64,000 bases of DNA from Owenia fusiformis (GCA_903813345.2 CAIIXF020000003.1:1291621-1355620); one strand, 5' to 3'; shown: positions 1 through 11,124, numbered from the stretch's first letter. The notes: a model not told the origin generated them from the letters alone. A program made the numbers and translations.

Positions 1-525
1 CACTGGGTTCCTGAATATAAATTGAGGGTTCATAAATAATAGTCTCACTATCAGAGACATTGGATACATTATTTTTATGTTTCTAAATGATAGATAAAGG
101 GTTTTGAAGGAAATGCTTGTTACCTAATGATGATAACATATTTATCAATCAATTATGGTTGTTGGTGGTTGAGGATCCTTATCGAGGGTTTATAAAAAAA
201 TACAAGAGAACTTACTGTAACTGTTGTCAGTTCAAATATCCCATTGTCAATGTTGGAGTGGCAAAATGCTCCAATAGTGGCTGGGTTATTTGTCACATCA
301 TCAAATGCAATGATATGGTCATGAAACCATCAAATGCAATGATATCATGGTCGAGAACTTGACCATGATATTATTGCATTTTATGGTTTCTGACCATGAA
401 ACATGAAATACTGCGAAACGGCAGTATTTTTTCAATGGAAAACTCCATGTTAAAAACCAATGTTAACCATGAAATGCAATGGTGCCATTTAACGATCATG
501 ATCGGCATGGTATTTCATTGCATTC
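1..525. other. Non-genic flank rich in ATGG/CCAT palindromes
   Basis: No convincing gene. From about 300 to 520 the words CCATGAAAC, TGACCATG and GCAATG recur in both orientations and make imperfect hairpins. The same kind of sequence (CCATGG, ATACCATGG) resumes at 12046, on the other side of the LTR element, so this looks like the left half of the interrupted target site. The short ORFs here lack any recognisable protein character. Confidence 0.6.
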
Positions 526-778
526 TGTTGTCAAAAGTAGTTTATTGTAGTTCTATTATTAATTGTCATCATGGTAATTATTAATTCTGAATCCCAGATT
601 TATATTTAATGATAATATATATTTGTGAAATCTATACTATGCGTCTGAGGTGTGGACCCTCAGACGCATAGCAGAGAACTAAAGAAGAATATATTTAGAC
701 ACACTTTTAGCCACTAAAGCAATGACGTAAGCAGGCAGCATGTACATACATGGAAATACAAGTGCAAAAAGTGCTACA
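526..778 (-). repeat. 3' LTR (left copy)
   Basis: Terminal dinucleotides TG/CA, preceded by CATTC. It contains a strong hairpin at about 640-673 whose arms are CTATGCGTCTGAGG and its complement around a 6-base loop, shared with the other LTR. The only differences seen from the right copy are at position 529 (T for C) and in GGCAGCATG versus GGCACCATG near 737. Confidence 0.9.
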
Positions 779-797
779 CTCACCCCCCTCAAAGACA
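779..797 (-). promoter_or_regulatory. Candidate polypurine tract of the LTR element
   Basis: Read on the minus strand the bases directly before the 3' LTR are TTTGAGGGGGGTGAG, a purine-rich run in the position where plus-strand DNA synthesis is primed. It fixes the orientation of the element as minus. Confidence 0.65.
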
Positions 798-2385
798 AAC
801 AGAATCCCACATATAACAATACATAGAACATTTATCCATGAAAATTAAAAAAAAACAATGGCTTTCGCCGAAAACGTGATTTAATAAAACTTAATTATTT
901 GAACACAGATAATATGATCTTATTTATCTGGGCATACTGTTTTAATCATAATTTTATATTTTTATAACACATGAGTCATAATAGTGGCGTGTCACATCAA
1001 TACCACACATAAACAGCCACTACTAGTAATATATTTGGAAAATCCCTTCCTTCCACTAAACATAACTCTTACAATGACACAAGCCTCAAAACCTACAACA
1101 GTTCAAGGTTCCAAAATGTAACGCTAGTTCATCATAAATTACCAAAATAATGTAACTTTAGTTCATCATAACTTACTAAAATACCAATTAACCTACTTCC
1201 TGCCTAGTTCAAAGAAGCATTTTCATCACTTACTTAATTTCAACAACTTCATTTCTATTATTTTCTGCTTACTTATAATCACTTATATTACATTACTTCT
1301 TTCAGTCTCAATTAAATTTTAATATCAGTTGTGTTTGTATCTCAAATATTTTAATGAACTAGACAACAGCAACGCCAAAAGCGTAGAAAATCCTATCGAA
1401 CTAACATGACTGCAATTTTTACAAAATCAAAATTCAAAGTTCACCATTATACCATTCAAAAATGGTCACTCACTTTTCAAAATGGCCGCCTTCTAGCCAA
1501 AGTGTTATAAAACAATACTTGTAACCAAGATAAAGAAAAAATTTAAAGAAAATATTGTTTCTACTCTAAGATAAACATAACATTTTTACTTCAAATTTGG
1601 TCAAATGATCCCTTGACCAAGTGATCAGTTTAGTCAAGAAAGTCATTGAATTTTATATAGTCAAGTCTAGAGCCCCACAAATGAGTGCACTACGCACCTT
1701 ATATCATATGCGCACTAATATCATATATCATTCATTGCCATGGTCTTACATACTAGCCCAGGTAAAGGGTAGCACATGACGTCGTGGACTTACTTCCGGC
1801 CAGATAATCATGGCCCCAAGGGTCAGCCAGCCCTTACCATTCCGGACTTTACCTGGCTATATAATTAAAATTGTTTCGTTCTCCCTTATCTGTTTACTTT
1901 CTCCCCCACCATCATCAAGCATTCAAGTTCATTCCTCAACAAATATTTCACACACCCATAAATATTATAAAGCTCTAGATCCAAATATATCATTCTAGAA
2001 AAATTCTGTAATGTGGACACGCTAACTCGTCAGCTAGGTGCTCCAATTAAAATGATTCCTCTAAAATGTTTTGCCAAAAAGTCATATATTATCGAATAAA
2101 TAACTAGACAGGAATTCCCAAAATCTTTCAATTTTAGTTATGAGAGTGTCTGGTTAGGCCTTGACTACATGTAGGCTTTTAGACTTTAGTTCAGGTCAAA
2201 AATAAGAATAAGTTATAGTTGTTTAAAAATGAACCATATGTTCTGTATCCATGTAAAGATAATTTTCCAACATTGTTAACCTTTAACAAATAGCTACCCA
2301 ACATCATTTAGCACTGTTCAAAGACTGTAAGAATATGTAATAAATAACACTAGTTTGTTTTGAGTATTCGACCTTTAGCTGAAAC
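797..2385. other. LTR-element interior without recognisable gene
   Basis: AT-rich sequence inside the LTR element. Stop codons are frequent in all frames. It includes CAAAATGGCCGCC-like words near 1480 and a GACGTCGTGG patch near 1780. I see no conserved domain, and the 62-codon ORF at 1810 is not protein-like. Confidence 0.55.
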
Positions 2386-2982
2386 TTATATCATATTGGA
2401 ATCTGAATCACTCCGCAGATCACACTTGTAATACAATATATCATTTGACTCTGTAGCATTGTCCTTGACATGGAACTTGTTTGTCACATCAAGGTCAAGA
2501 AAGGTTGCCAGCCTAGCTCCATCCGCCTTTCTTACGTAATGGATACTACAAGTCTCGTCATCATTTGTATCATTACAAGTGACATATTCATCATCATCAT
2601 CATCGGAATTTTCACTAATTGAATTATCATTGCACATGACATATTCATCATCTGCATCATCACTAATTAAATCATCAACGCAGTAATCTTCAAACATTTT
2701 ATCATACTCATCATTATCAAGTTCACTGTCATATGAGCATAAAGTACACTCATCAAAGCAAGATTCAATACCCACAGTTTCACTGTGCAGTGACATACAA
2801 TTTATTGACTCACTATCAATTGTCAACTCATTTGACTGTTCAATATCATTTTTCAATTTAATGTCATATTCTAAAGTCACGGACTCATAAATGTATATTG
2901 ACGCATCAACATCAGTTACTTCATTGTCATTCACAGATTCTAATTCGCGCATTGACTCTGCATTTTCAAATTCAATATTCAA
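2386..2982 (-). CDS. Acidic Asp/Glu/Ser-rich 198-aa ORF inside the LTR element
   Basis: Open frame of 198 codons in the sense of the LTR element. The predicted protein is very acidic, with DDD/DDDDDEY runs and two near repeats of the form DDxDEYVxCND around residues 110-140, and scattered single cysteines. No transmembrane segment, signal peptide or catalytic motif is visible. The upstream sequence continues the acidic Ser/Glu character, so the true start may differ from the first ATG. It is not a recognised Gag or Pol. It may be a cargo protein of the non-autonomous element or a low-complexity frame kept open by GAT/TCA-rich composition (the plus strand is rich in TCATCA). Function unknown. 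Confidence 0.4.
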   Translation of the reverse strand: MNIEFENAESMRELESVNDNEVTDVDASIYIYESVTLEYDIKLKNDIEQSNELTIDSESINCMSLHSETVGIESCFDECTLCSYDSELDNDEYDKMFEDYCVDDLISDDADDEYVMCNDNSISENSDDDDDEYVTCNDTNDDETCSIHYVRKADGARLATFLDLDVTNKFHVKDNATESNDILYYKCDLRSDSDSNMI

Positions 2983-4643
2983 AGATTCAGTTTCGCATAT
3001 ACTAGATACTGTACTTTACCCTGCGTGCAGAGTCTAGTTAAACTACAGTCGAAGCTTTCTTTTAAGAAGTGAAGTCAAATGAATGCAAAGGGTAACTGTA
3101 CTTCTACAACAACTTAACAAAATATTTCCTTATGAAGAGAAGACTTTTCTTTGAAAGCCTTTAAATTGATTGATTTCTAAGTATAAATCTGTAAGGCAAT
3201 TAAAACAAATTACTTAAAATGACTGAATTACAAATAAAATTATATGCACAATTTTCATTTAATATGAAAATAATATAGAGATCTACACTCTTATTCATGG
3301 AACACTAGCTATACCTTGCCTGGCTTTATTTTGCAAATATTGATGCCATTTGATCAAGAACTTTTGAATCCATCCCCTGACATCCAAGAAAAGTGATAAT
3401 CAAATGCATTGCAATTTAACAACATGTGTAATTCAAAGTAATTTAGATATTAAAAAAATGACCCACACTGATCAAAATTAATCAAAGAAATACATGTGTA
3501 TCTCCTTCTACTGGAATATATTTGAAGATTATTCATACCCTTCACTTGCACGGCCAAAGATTTCGACTTTAAGGCTTTAGACTTAAATTCAAGTCAAAAT
3601 AAAGATAAGTTATAGCTTTAAAGATATCTGAGAAATGCCAACATAGCTAACCTTTGCGAATAGCTAACCATCCAGGCTGCAACATCACACTACTAAATAT
3701 AAGTCAGTCTTCAAGTATGCCAAAGTATAGGCAATAACCTTTGCTTTTAACCTCAAATGTAAAAATAAGAAAGTATGTAATAAATAAACCTCTCAACTAT
3801 CTGTTTCCCCCATTATACAGGGAAGAACATTAACAATCTTAAGTTTTCACACCCACTTCAAAGTTACTGCATTCCTGAAGCTGTTTGCGGCATTTTGAGC
3901 TTTAGTGTAGAAATATTACCAAGAACCAAACCCTACTTTGTTCGGAGTTATTTTTGTCAAGCAACAAGCCCTTGTTTGATTGGATTATTCAACTTATTAT
4001 TAAATCTTGCAAATACTAGCTATAATACTTCGTTAACAACTAGCAAAATATCTCATTATAACGAGTAGACCTTTCCGAATAGCTTGCAATAGATCTCAAT
4101 GTTTCAAATATCCAAAAGAAATAAGAGCATTTATGGTCAAACACGCCCATGAACATGTAAAAAGTGATCAGCTCATGGGGCTATTTATGGTCCAATAAAG
4201 CATAATATATCTGACATATTTCATTGGCAATTCACCAAACCAAAGCGATATGTAGAACTTTGAAAGAGTCATGATTGATTAATTTCTAAAACAGCATTAA
4301 TAGACATAAATCTGTAAAGCAATAAAAAACTACAATAACTTCAAATGACTGAATTTCATTGACCTTTACAAATATATTACCATTGTATCAAAAAATGCCG
4401 ACCTAACATATCCAAATATGTAATCAACAGATTAACCAACAAAACAATTAATATGACATCTGCAATCTGAACCTGCTCTGGGCATTATTGAAAAACCAAA
4501 GAACTGATTGTCTTTGAAAATAACTGCAACTGCGCAAAAGTGTATCCTCCCCTCACACAACAAATTTGGCTACCAGACCCATAGAAAAATTAATGCATTG
4601 TATCATTGTGACGCCATCTCTCTGTGCTTTAAATGTTTACATA
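2983..4643. other. LTR-element interior, non-coding
   Basis: No gene seen. Internal paralogy is visible: phrases around GACTTTAGTTCAGGTCAAAATAA at 2180 and 3575, and AGTTATAGCTTTAA-type words, recur at 2200-2330 and 3560-3780, suggesting an old internal duplication of about 1.4 kb. Confidence 0.5.
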
Positions 4644-4911
4644 TATTATTATTATTATTATGAGCTTTATTATACTTGTATCCCACATTTGGGCAAAGTG
4701 TACAGCTTATACAGAAAAAAAAAATGAAAAAGCTTAACTAATTATCTATATAGTATATTAACTAATCAAAGGGTGCTTGATCATTGCAAGATTTTATTGG
4801 ATGCATTTCGTGTTTTTTTCTCTCTCGATAAAAATATTAGATATATATTTTGCTAGTATATTTAATATTATTCCCTCTGAATTAAATAGAAACATTAATT
4901 TATGTTCCACG

Positions 4912-7900
4912 TTATTCATCTTTTCTAAATTTTGACAGTGTTTTTTTTATTTTATCCATGTAACTTGACCGAACATCTTTTAACTTATTGCATTCTAATA
5001 GGTAATGACATTCTGAACCGGTTTTCTTGTTACACATTAAACATTTTCTTTCTTCAATAGGGGTAATTGGTTTTGTGTAACGACCTGTTTCGATTTCTAA
5101 TTTATGTGCGCTAATTCTTAGCTTTGTCAAGTTATTTCTGTCTATTTCATTTTTGATTAAATCCAAGTAGGGTTCCTTGTTCCATTTTGCTTTTATTATC
5201 TTATAAAACCTCAATTTACCATTATTTGATTTTATTTTAGTTTCCCAAAATTGTATGTATCTATTTTCCAGTAATTTCTTAATTTCTCTTGGTTTTAAGT
5301 TTAAATAGTTTGGTGAAGTACCATTGTAAATATATTTAAGTACATCATTGATGTGCGTGAGCCATGATTGTTTATTCATATCTGTCAGTTGTTTATTTAC
5401 CTCAAGGGCTTCACGTAGAAGCGAGTCGGTTCCTTTATTGTTAATATGATTAAGATATTTCATTTGTTGATAAAACAAAGAAATAAATAGTGGAAACCTA
5501 CCTAAATCGCCTCGTGTAGCGTCATTACTGGCCTTTCTGTTAACACCGAGTATCGATTTCATAAATGATATATGAAGAGATTCAAATGTTATTCCATCAT
5601 ATCCCTTTTCTAATGCCCATTGTGGGTCTTTTTTAATTTTACTCGAGTTTAAGATACCCGTACCCCATATATCAGATCCATAGAGGCATATGGGCTTTAT
5701 GAGTTGATCAAATAGTTTAAAGCATAATGATGGTTTCATATTACCATTAGAAATTAGACTTAATAATTTAAATTTTGCCTTTTCAGCTTTGTCTTTGATA
5801 TGCTGGGCTGCAGGTCTCATTGACCCACTTATGCTTAATTCCATTCCCAGGTAAATGTATCGTGAAACAGATTCTATTTTGTAATTTCCTATAAAGAAGT
5901 GATTATCAATAAGTCTACCATTTTTATTCATTACCATAATTTTGGTTTTATCAGTGTTGATATTTAAGTGCCATTCTTCACAGTATTTTTCTAATTTGTC
6001 CAATTTGGTTTGCATTTCATCTTTTGAGGATGCGATAATTACTAAGTCATCAGCAAAAAGGAGGCTTCCAATTCGCTTATTATTTAATAATGGGTCTGTT
6101 TTGAGATCTAATGTTTTAATAATGTCATTTATATATATATTAAATAGAAGAGGACTCAGGGGGTCCCCCTGTTTTATTCCCTTGTTACAGTCAAATTCAT
6201 TGGTAAATAAACCCTCATTATCTAGTCTGACTCTTGCTTTTGATTGTGAATATATATGTTTTATCATTTTATAGAATAAACCGTTTACACCCGATTGCAA
6301 AAGTTTCAAAAATAATCCATCATGCCATACCGTATCGAAAGCTTTCCTCAAATCAACAAAACACATATATATATTCCCTTTTTCACTTAGTACATATTTA
6401 TCCACGAGGGTTCGTATTATGAACATGTGGTCAGTTGTTCGTGCTTTCTTTGTGAAACCGGCTTGATTTTCCGATATTTTTTTTCTGTCATGTACAAAGG
6501 CGTAAAGTCTATTATACAAAATTATTGAAAATAATTTGCCAAAGCAATCAGAAATAAAAATACCTCTGTAATTTCCAGGGTCTTTCGTCGTTCCTTTCTT
6601 AAATAACGTAACGATTGATGAAATATTCCATTTCTCAGGGAAAACTGTTTTGCTCAGTAATATGTTAAACATTTTACAGATAACATTATTTAAAACTGAG
6701 TATGACGCTTTAATCATTTCATAGCTAATGCCGTTAAAACCCGAACTCTTGTTGTTCTTTAATTGCTTAACTGCCTTGTAAACCTCGTTTTCTGTTATTC
6801 TGAAGCTAAGTTCGTCAAAATGATTGTCGTTTTCTATTGATTTAACAATTTCGTTGACTTTTTTGTTGTTTTCGGTATTTTTATCCTTTTCAAATAATTT
6901 GGAAAAATGTTCATGCCATTTCTCTGGTGTTATATACGCGGACTTATTGTTTCCGTCTTTTTGCCTTAGTTGCTCAAGTAGGGACCAATATTCTTTAGGG
7001 TCATTGTCATAAAGTTCTTCTAATTTATTTATCATATTAGTTTTAAATTTCCTCTGTTTTATCTTACAGCATTTCCTATATTCCTTTAGCAACTTGAAGT
7101 AATTACCTCTAATCATATTATCATTTGGTGATTTTATTAGTTTTGCTCCAATTGACTTAACCTTTCTTTTCAGTATACTGCAATCATTATCAAACCATTT
7201 TTGAGATATCAAGCCCCCTTTCTTTTTACAGGGTAACTTTTTTCGTAGTGTTCTTTTTGCTGTGTTAATTATAATTTTTTCGAGCTTGTCAATACAATCA
7301 TCAATATTATAGGTGTCGTTTAGCTCGTAATTGAGTTCATTTATATCATTTCGTGTTTTTAAATTATTGGAGAGGTCCGTTTTAAATTGTACCTCGCGAC
7401 GGGCGTCCCATTTATATTTGATTGGTTTCATTTTGATAGTATGCCCATTGTTTTTAGTCCGATTGTTACCGTGGTCGTTTGGTATTCGTACTTGCATTAA
7501 TAGAGAAATCTTGCAATGATCAGAGAGCACACAAAGGTTATCATGAACCTTGAAGTACATAATATCTGGAAGCATATTTTCATGAATAATACAATAGTCA
7601 ACTACACTGCTTCCATTCCATTTATGACAGGTGAATCTACCGGGCGAGTCCCCAAGTACTCTGCCATTTATAATTCGTAAATTAGATGACCTGCATAGGT
7701 CTAGTAGCTTCTTACCCGAAGCATCAACAACTGAATCCATGCTGGAACGTTCATTGATGGTGACATCGTTGGGACAAAGCAGAATGTTTGGGATATGATC
7801 ATCATAACCGTGATTATTTTCAAAATCGCGTACTTCACCTGTTCTTGAATTAAGATCTCCCATAATCATAACATCACCTATATTAGAATATTTATTTATT

Positions 7901-8358
7901 TCTTTTGTCAAAATCTCGTATGGGTCATCCCCTGAGTTGAATTTACCTTTTGGGTTATAGTTTGCAGGTGAAAAATACGTTATACATAAGTACATGTCAT
8001 TACTTGTATTAAAGAACTTTTTTGAAAGTTTAACCCACAGGATATCTGGTGTCTTCGTTTTGATTATTGTCGTTCCTGCTATATATGTATTTCTTATAAG
8101 TACAGCTAATCCGCCATGACGTTTCCTGCCAGATTTAGCTCTATTTACCGAAAATGATGTGAAGCCCTTAACTCTATCAAAACATATCGGGTCTTTTTCA
8201 TCACCATGTGTTTCGGTTAGACAGACTATATCATGTGTTATTAATTCTTTGATAAAATCATTATCGTGCAATTTGTTTCTTACTTTGCTTTCAATTCCCT
8301 GAACGTTCCAGCAAGCGATATTTAAATGTGTGGTAATGGTCGTATTTTTATATATCAT
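4912..8358 (-). CDS. LINE ORF2: endonuclease-reverse transcriptase, 1148 aa
   Basis: Residues about 12-290 form an APE-type endonuclease: NIACWNVQGI near the start, LTETH near residue 47, GDLNSR near 166 and LSDH near 277, matching the conserved Asn, Glu, Asp-Asn and Asp-His positions of the exonuclease-endonuclease-phosphatase fold. A basic linker follows. The reverse transcriptase spans about 560-850 with NYRGI, QAGF, FVDLRKAFDTV, GIKQGDPLSPLLF and the catalytic FADDLVII near 768. A C-terminal Cys/His cluster (CLMC-X7-CHYLLEC, about 1103-1120) is the zinc knuckle common in LINE C-termini. It nicks genomic DNA and copies the LINE RNA by target-primed reverse transcription. All key residues are present and the frame is open throughout, so it may be active. 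Confidence 0.95.
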   Translation of the reverse strand: MIYKNTTITTHLNIACWNVQGIESKVRNKLHDNDFIKELITHDIVCLTETHGDEKDPICFDRVKGFTSFSVNRAKSGRKRHGGLAVLIRNTYIAGTTIIKTKTPDILWVKLSKKFFNTSNDMYLCITYFSPANYNPKGKFNSGDDPYEILTKEINKYSNIGDVMIMGDLNSRTGEVRDFENNHGYDDHIPNILLCPNDVTINERSSMDSVVDASGKKLLDLCRSSNLRIINGRVLGDSPGRFTCHKWNGSSVVDYCIIHENMLPDIMYFKVHDNLCVLSDHCKISLLMQVRIPNDHGNNRTKNNGHTIKMKPIKYKWDARREVQFKTDLSNNLKTRNDINELNYELNDTYNIDDCIDKLEKIIINTAKRTLRKKLPCKKKGGLISQKWFDNDCSILKRKVKSIGAKLIKSPNDNMIRGNYFKLLKEYRKCCKIKQRKFKTNMINKLEELYDNDPKEYWSLLEQLRQKDGNNKSAYITPEKWHEHFSKLFEKDKNTENNKKVNEIVKSIENDNHFDELSFRITENEVYKAVKQLKNNKSSGFNGISYEMIKASYSVLNNVICKMFNILLSKTVFPEKWNISSIVTLFKKGTTKDPGNYRGIFISDCFGKLFSIILYNRLYAFVHDRKKISENQAGFTKKARTTDHMFIIRTLVDKYVLSEKGNIYMCFVDLRKAFDTVWHDGLFLKLLQSGVNGLFYKMIKHIYSQSKARVRLDNEGLFTNEFDCNKGIKQGDPLSPLLFNIYINDIIKTLDLKTDPLLNNKRIGSLLFADDLVIIASSKDEMQTKLDKLEKYCEEWHLNINTDKTKIMVMNKNGRLIDNHFFIGNYKIESVSRYIYLGMELSISGSMRPAAQHIKDKAEKAKFKLLSLISNGNMKPSLCFKLFDQLIKPICLYGSDIWGTGILNSSKIKKDPQWALEKGYDGITFESLHISFMKSILGVNRKASNDATRGDLGRFPLFISLFYQQMKYLNHINNKGTDSLLREALEVNKQLTDMNKQSWLTHINDVLKYIYNGTSPNYLNLKPREIKKLLENRYIQFWETKIKSNNGKLRFYKIIKAKWNKEPYLDLIKNEIDRNNLTKLRISAHKLEIETGRYTKPITPIEERKCLMCNKKTGSECHYLLECNKLKDVRSSYMDKIKKTLSKFRKDE

Positions 8359-8530
8359 TATAATACGTAAATATGTTAATTAACATTAAACGGAATGAAT
8401 GAGTAAAATTCGTGATTACATTCTTAATTACCATAGTTTTACAAAATAATGAAACATCTTAACTAAATAACGTTTAATTCGTCTAGTGTAGTCACTGGTG
8501 ATCAGTTTAGATTACCATCAGGCCCCGAAT

Positions 8531-10645
8531 CTAGTATCTTTGATACTGTTGCCTATATCTTGGCCGAGATCCATAAAAGTTATTGTTGCTGGTCATGTTA
8601 TTGTTGTTACGATGTGCTGGTTGGGAGAGATTACAAAACTTTCTAACCGTGCGAAGTATATTCCCGCAGAGCATTCTAGTTCCTTGTTCGTTAATATGTA
8701 CGTTATCTCTGTAGAGATGGGGTTTCGGTTGGCCATTCAGTCCTAGATTGTCATTGGGGCAGCATGTGACGTTGTCGTTATCGTGGAATAGTACTTCCAA
8801 TTGGCTAGCTATAGATTTCTGACGGAGGTTCCATTTTGGGTTGTCTTTTCTCGGTGGTGGTAAGGACACTATAATCTTCGAGTTCGGAGCCTTTGTTTCG
8901 TTGAGTTTGACCAGTTCCTCCATCGATTTGATGATCCTTTCATCTGATTGTACTGATTTGACATCATTACTTAACACCTGGAACACTGTTATGTCTGGTT
9001 TTGAAGTTGAACCATTTACGTAATCTTTAGCCTGTTGAATTGTATAGGCCTGTTCAACTGACACGTTAAGTCCGCTCATCCTCTTGCCATCCACATGGGA
9101 CAAAATGCTTGATCCGATTAGTTTAACAGTTGGTTCCTTCTCGCTATTCTCATCGTTGGTTATTTCTATTAGATTGTTAGATTTCCTGGTTACCACTGTG
9201 TAAGGCGTGTCGTCTTTCTTCTCGTGTGCTAATTTTTTGCACTGGAGTTTGAGTTCAAAATTTTCCTCTTCCTTATCTTCTAAATACTGGTTTTTATTTT
9301 TTATTCTTTGTTGTAGCTCTTCCATTTCATTCTTATTTGATCTGATAACTGAATCCTGTTTCTCCACTTTCTTCCTCAGTGTGTTAAGATCGTGAAGTTC
9401 ATCATCTTGTTTGGATATTACTTGCATCTTTGATTGAATCTTTTCATTTAGTTCTTCGATTTCCCTGTTTTTTGAACTTATAATTGTTTGTTGGTGATCA
9501 ATTTCACTTTGATACGCCTTAATTTTTCTGGCTTGGTCTGTAACAAAATCAGCTTGTTCTTTTCTTATCTTTCTTACTCTGCGTAATTCTGTATCATGCT
9601 CGCAAGTCGATTCTTCTCCTGAGCATCGCGTTTCTTTCTGTGATACGTTGTTCACACTCACTTTGTCTATTAGATCGCAAACTGTATTTTCTAATTTTTC
9701 CATCTTTCTAGTTATTTTTGACAGTTCTTGTTGAAGGATGCTGGTCTCACAACTCTTTGTATTATTGGATTCGGTTTCAGACACGTTATCTGTTGAAGTT
9801 ACTTTTGTTTTTTTGTCGCCATCCTTATTTTTTACAGTTAGAGTCTCGTTATTTACAATTGGAGTCTCGTTATTTTTTACAGTTGGAGTCTCGTTATTTA
9901 CAGTTGGAGTCTCGTTATTTACAGTTAGAGTCTCGTTATTTACAGCTGGATTTTCGTTATCGTGATTATTGTGGTTCATGATGTTATTTTCGTGAACGTT
10001 GTTATCTTCCAAATCCTCTATCTCGTTCTCGTCCTGTGCATTTTCATGGTCTGGTTGAGTACATCTTAGTTTTACATTTGTGACCTCGATGTCGTGATAA
10101 TCATTGTTTATGGTATCATTTTCTGTGCTTTTTATCTCATGATCGTTAATATCGGTTGTAGATGTTATGCTCTTTATCTGTGTATTTGACTGATCTTGAG
10201 TATTGTCCTTTTTTTCTGTGTTTGATTGCTTGATCTGATAAGTAGTGCTTTTCAAGATTGGAAACACCTGGGATTTGAATTCAGTGATGTTATTTCCTTG
10301 TATTTGAATGGTTCCAGTTGTTAAGAAAACTGTTACTTTATACTCTGATGCTTCTACACTGATCTTCTTTAGATCCTCACAGATTTCCATTTGTTTGTTG
10401 TTATAGTCTTCATAATATAGGTGTAATGTTATTATCCAGTTTAACAACCCATCTTGATTCGTTCTGAACACACAGTATGTGTCTGAGCTGCAATGTTCAT
10501 TGAGAGAGTCCAGCGTTGCTAATTTAGATTTAGATCCGGTTGCTTTCTTTAGTTTACTCGGAACGTGCTTCCTGTAATGACTACCAATGGTTTGAATACG
10601 TTTCACAACTTCCTTGTTGGACATAAAGACTTTAAAATCAGACAT
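8531..10645 (-). CDS. LINE ORF1: coiled-coil protein with SGNH-hydrolase-like domain, 704 aa
   Basis: It precedes ORF2 in the same LINE. The N-terminal part (1-150) has no recognised fold. Residues about 230-272 carry a short tandem repeat of the form NNETPTV/NNETLTV, five to six copies. Residues about 345-480 are heptad-rich, Lys/Glu/Gln-dense coiled coil. Residues about 500-680 look like an SGNH/GDSL esterase: a KLIGSSILSH block I (Gly-x-Ser in place of Gly-Asp-Ser), TVFQVLSNDV, IIVSLPPPR, and DNVHINEQG carrying the Asp-x-x-His motif. A basic Asn/Arg/Gln-rich tail ends the protein. ORF1 proteins with esterase domains are known from CR1-type LINEs; ORF1 products bind RNA and assemble the retrotransposition particle. 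Intact frame, good start context. Confidence 0.88.
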   Translation of the reverse strand: MSDFKVFMSNKEVVKRIQTIGSHYRKHVPSKLKKATGSKSKLATLDSLNEHCSSDTYCVFRTNQDGLLNWIITLHLYYEDYNNKQMEICEDLKKISVEASEYKVTVFLTTGTIQIQGNNITEFKSQVFPILKSTTYQIKQSNTEKKDNTQDQSNTQIKSITSTTDINDHEIKSTENDTINNDYHDIEVTNVKLRCTQPDHENAQDENEIEDLEDNNVHENNIMNHNNHDNENPAVNNETLTVNNETPTVNNETPTVKNNETPIVNNETLTVKNKDGDKKTKVTSTDNVSETESNNTKSCETSILQQELSKITRKMEKLENTVCDLIDKVSVNNVSQKETRCSGEESTCEHDTELRRVRKIRKEQADFVTDQARKIKAYQSEIDHQQTIISSKNREIEELNEKIQSKMQVISKQDDELHDLNTLRKKVEKQDSVIRSNKNEMEELQQRIKNKNQYLEDKEEENFELKLQCKKLAHEKKDDTPYTVVTRKSNNLIEITNDENSEKEPTVKLIGSSILSHVDGKRMSGLNVSVEQAYTIQQAKDYVNGSTSKPDITVFQVLSNDVKSVQSDERIIKSMEELVKLNETKAPNSKIIVSLPPPRKDNPKWNLRQKSIASQLEVLFHDNDNVTCCPNDNLGLNGQPKPHLYRDNVHINEQGTRMLCGNILRTVRKFCNLSQPAHRNNNNMTSNNNFYGSRPRYRQQYQRY

Positions 10646-11124
10646 CGTAGCTACCCGGTTATTTCACTAAATATGATTACTGAACGTTACACTGTATGAA
10701 ACGAATTTTACACTGCACGAAACGTTGTCTTTTTAACGTAGTCAAATAGCAACGTTTTAGAGTTAGTATATGGGGTCTATCGACCGCAGTCGCCGATAAT
10801 ACAATTAAAATGTCAAAACGTGATATAAACTGTTGTCGTAACCTGTTTTAGCATTTTGTTCTTCATACAATCCTTGCGTTAAGGTAAGTAAATCCTTTGT
10901 ATAAAGTTCCTTGTTGAGTTTATTCACTCCAATATGTCGGGATATACGATATTTGAGTATTAATTTGGAGAGAGCATTTTTAGTCTGCTTTCAATAAGAA
11001 GACCCCTTATCTTTAAAGTTTTATGCATAAAACCATAAATTGAATGATTGATTGAAAAAAAACATTATGCAAATTTCAAAGCCAAAATTGATGTATGCCC
11101 AGATAGAATAAAAACCATATTACC

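Larger units (their letters stand above)
4644..10900 (-). mobile_element. Apparently full-length APE-type LINE with two intact ORFs
   Basis: On the minus strand: a 5' region, ORF1 (10645-8531), a 172-base spacer, ORF2 (8358-4912) and a 3' region ending in an AATAAAGCTCATAATAAT-type tail, a short ATA microsatellite instead of poly(A) (plus 4644-4660). It lies in the same orientation as the surrounding LTR element. The 5' border is not visible; the end at 10900 is a guess, since sequence of unclear origin continues to the duplicated block at 11125. Endonuclease plus RT plus an ORF1 with an SGNH-like domain resembles CR1/L2-type families, but I cannot assign the clade by eye. Both ORFs lack stops or frameshifts, so the copy is young. 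Confidence 0.85.

Noticed and set aside
5942-7519. Several plus-strand ORFs of 62-110 codons
   Set aside because: All lie antisense to the intact LINE ORF2 and have no domain of their own.
9090-9130. Active GDSL lipase gene of the host
   Set aside because: The domain is inside LINE ORF1, directly upstream of ORF2 in the same orientation.
9718-9981. Plus-strand ORFs with regular LESRYLQ or VSLFTVG repeats
   Set aside because: They are antisense readings of the NNETPTV repeat in LINE ORF1 on the minus strand.
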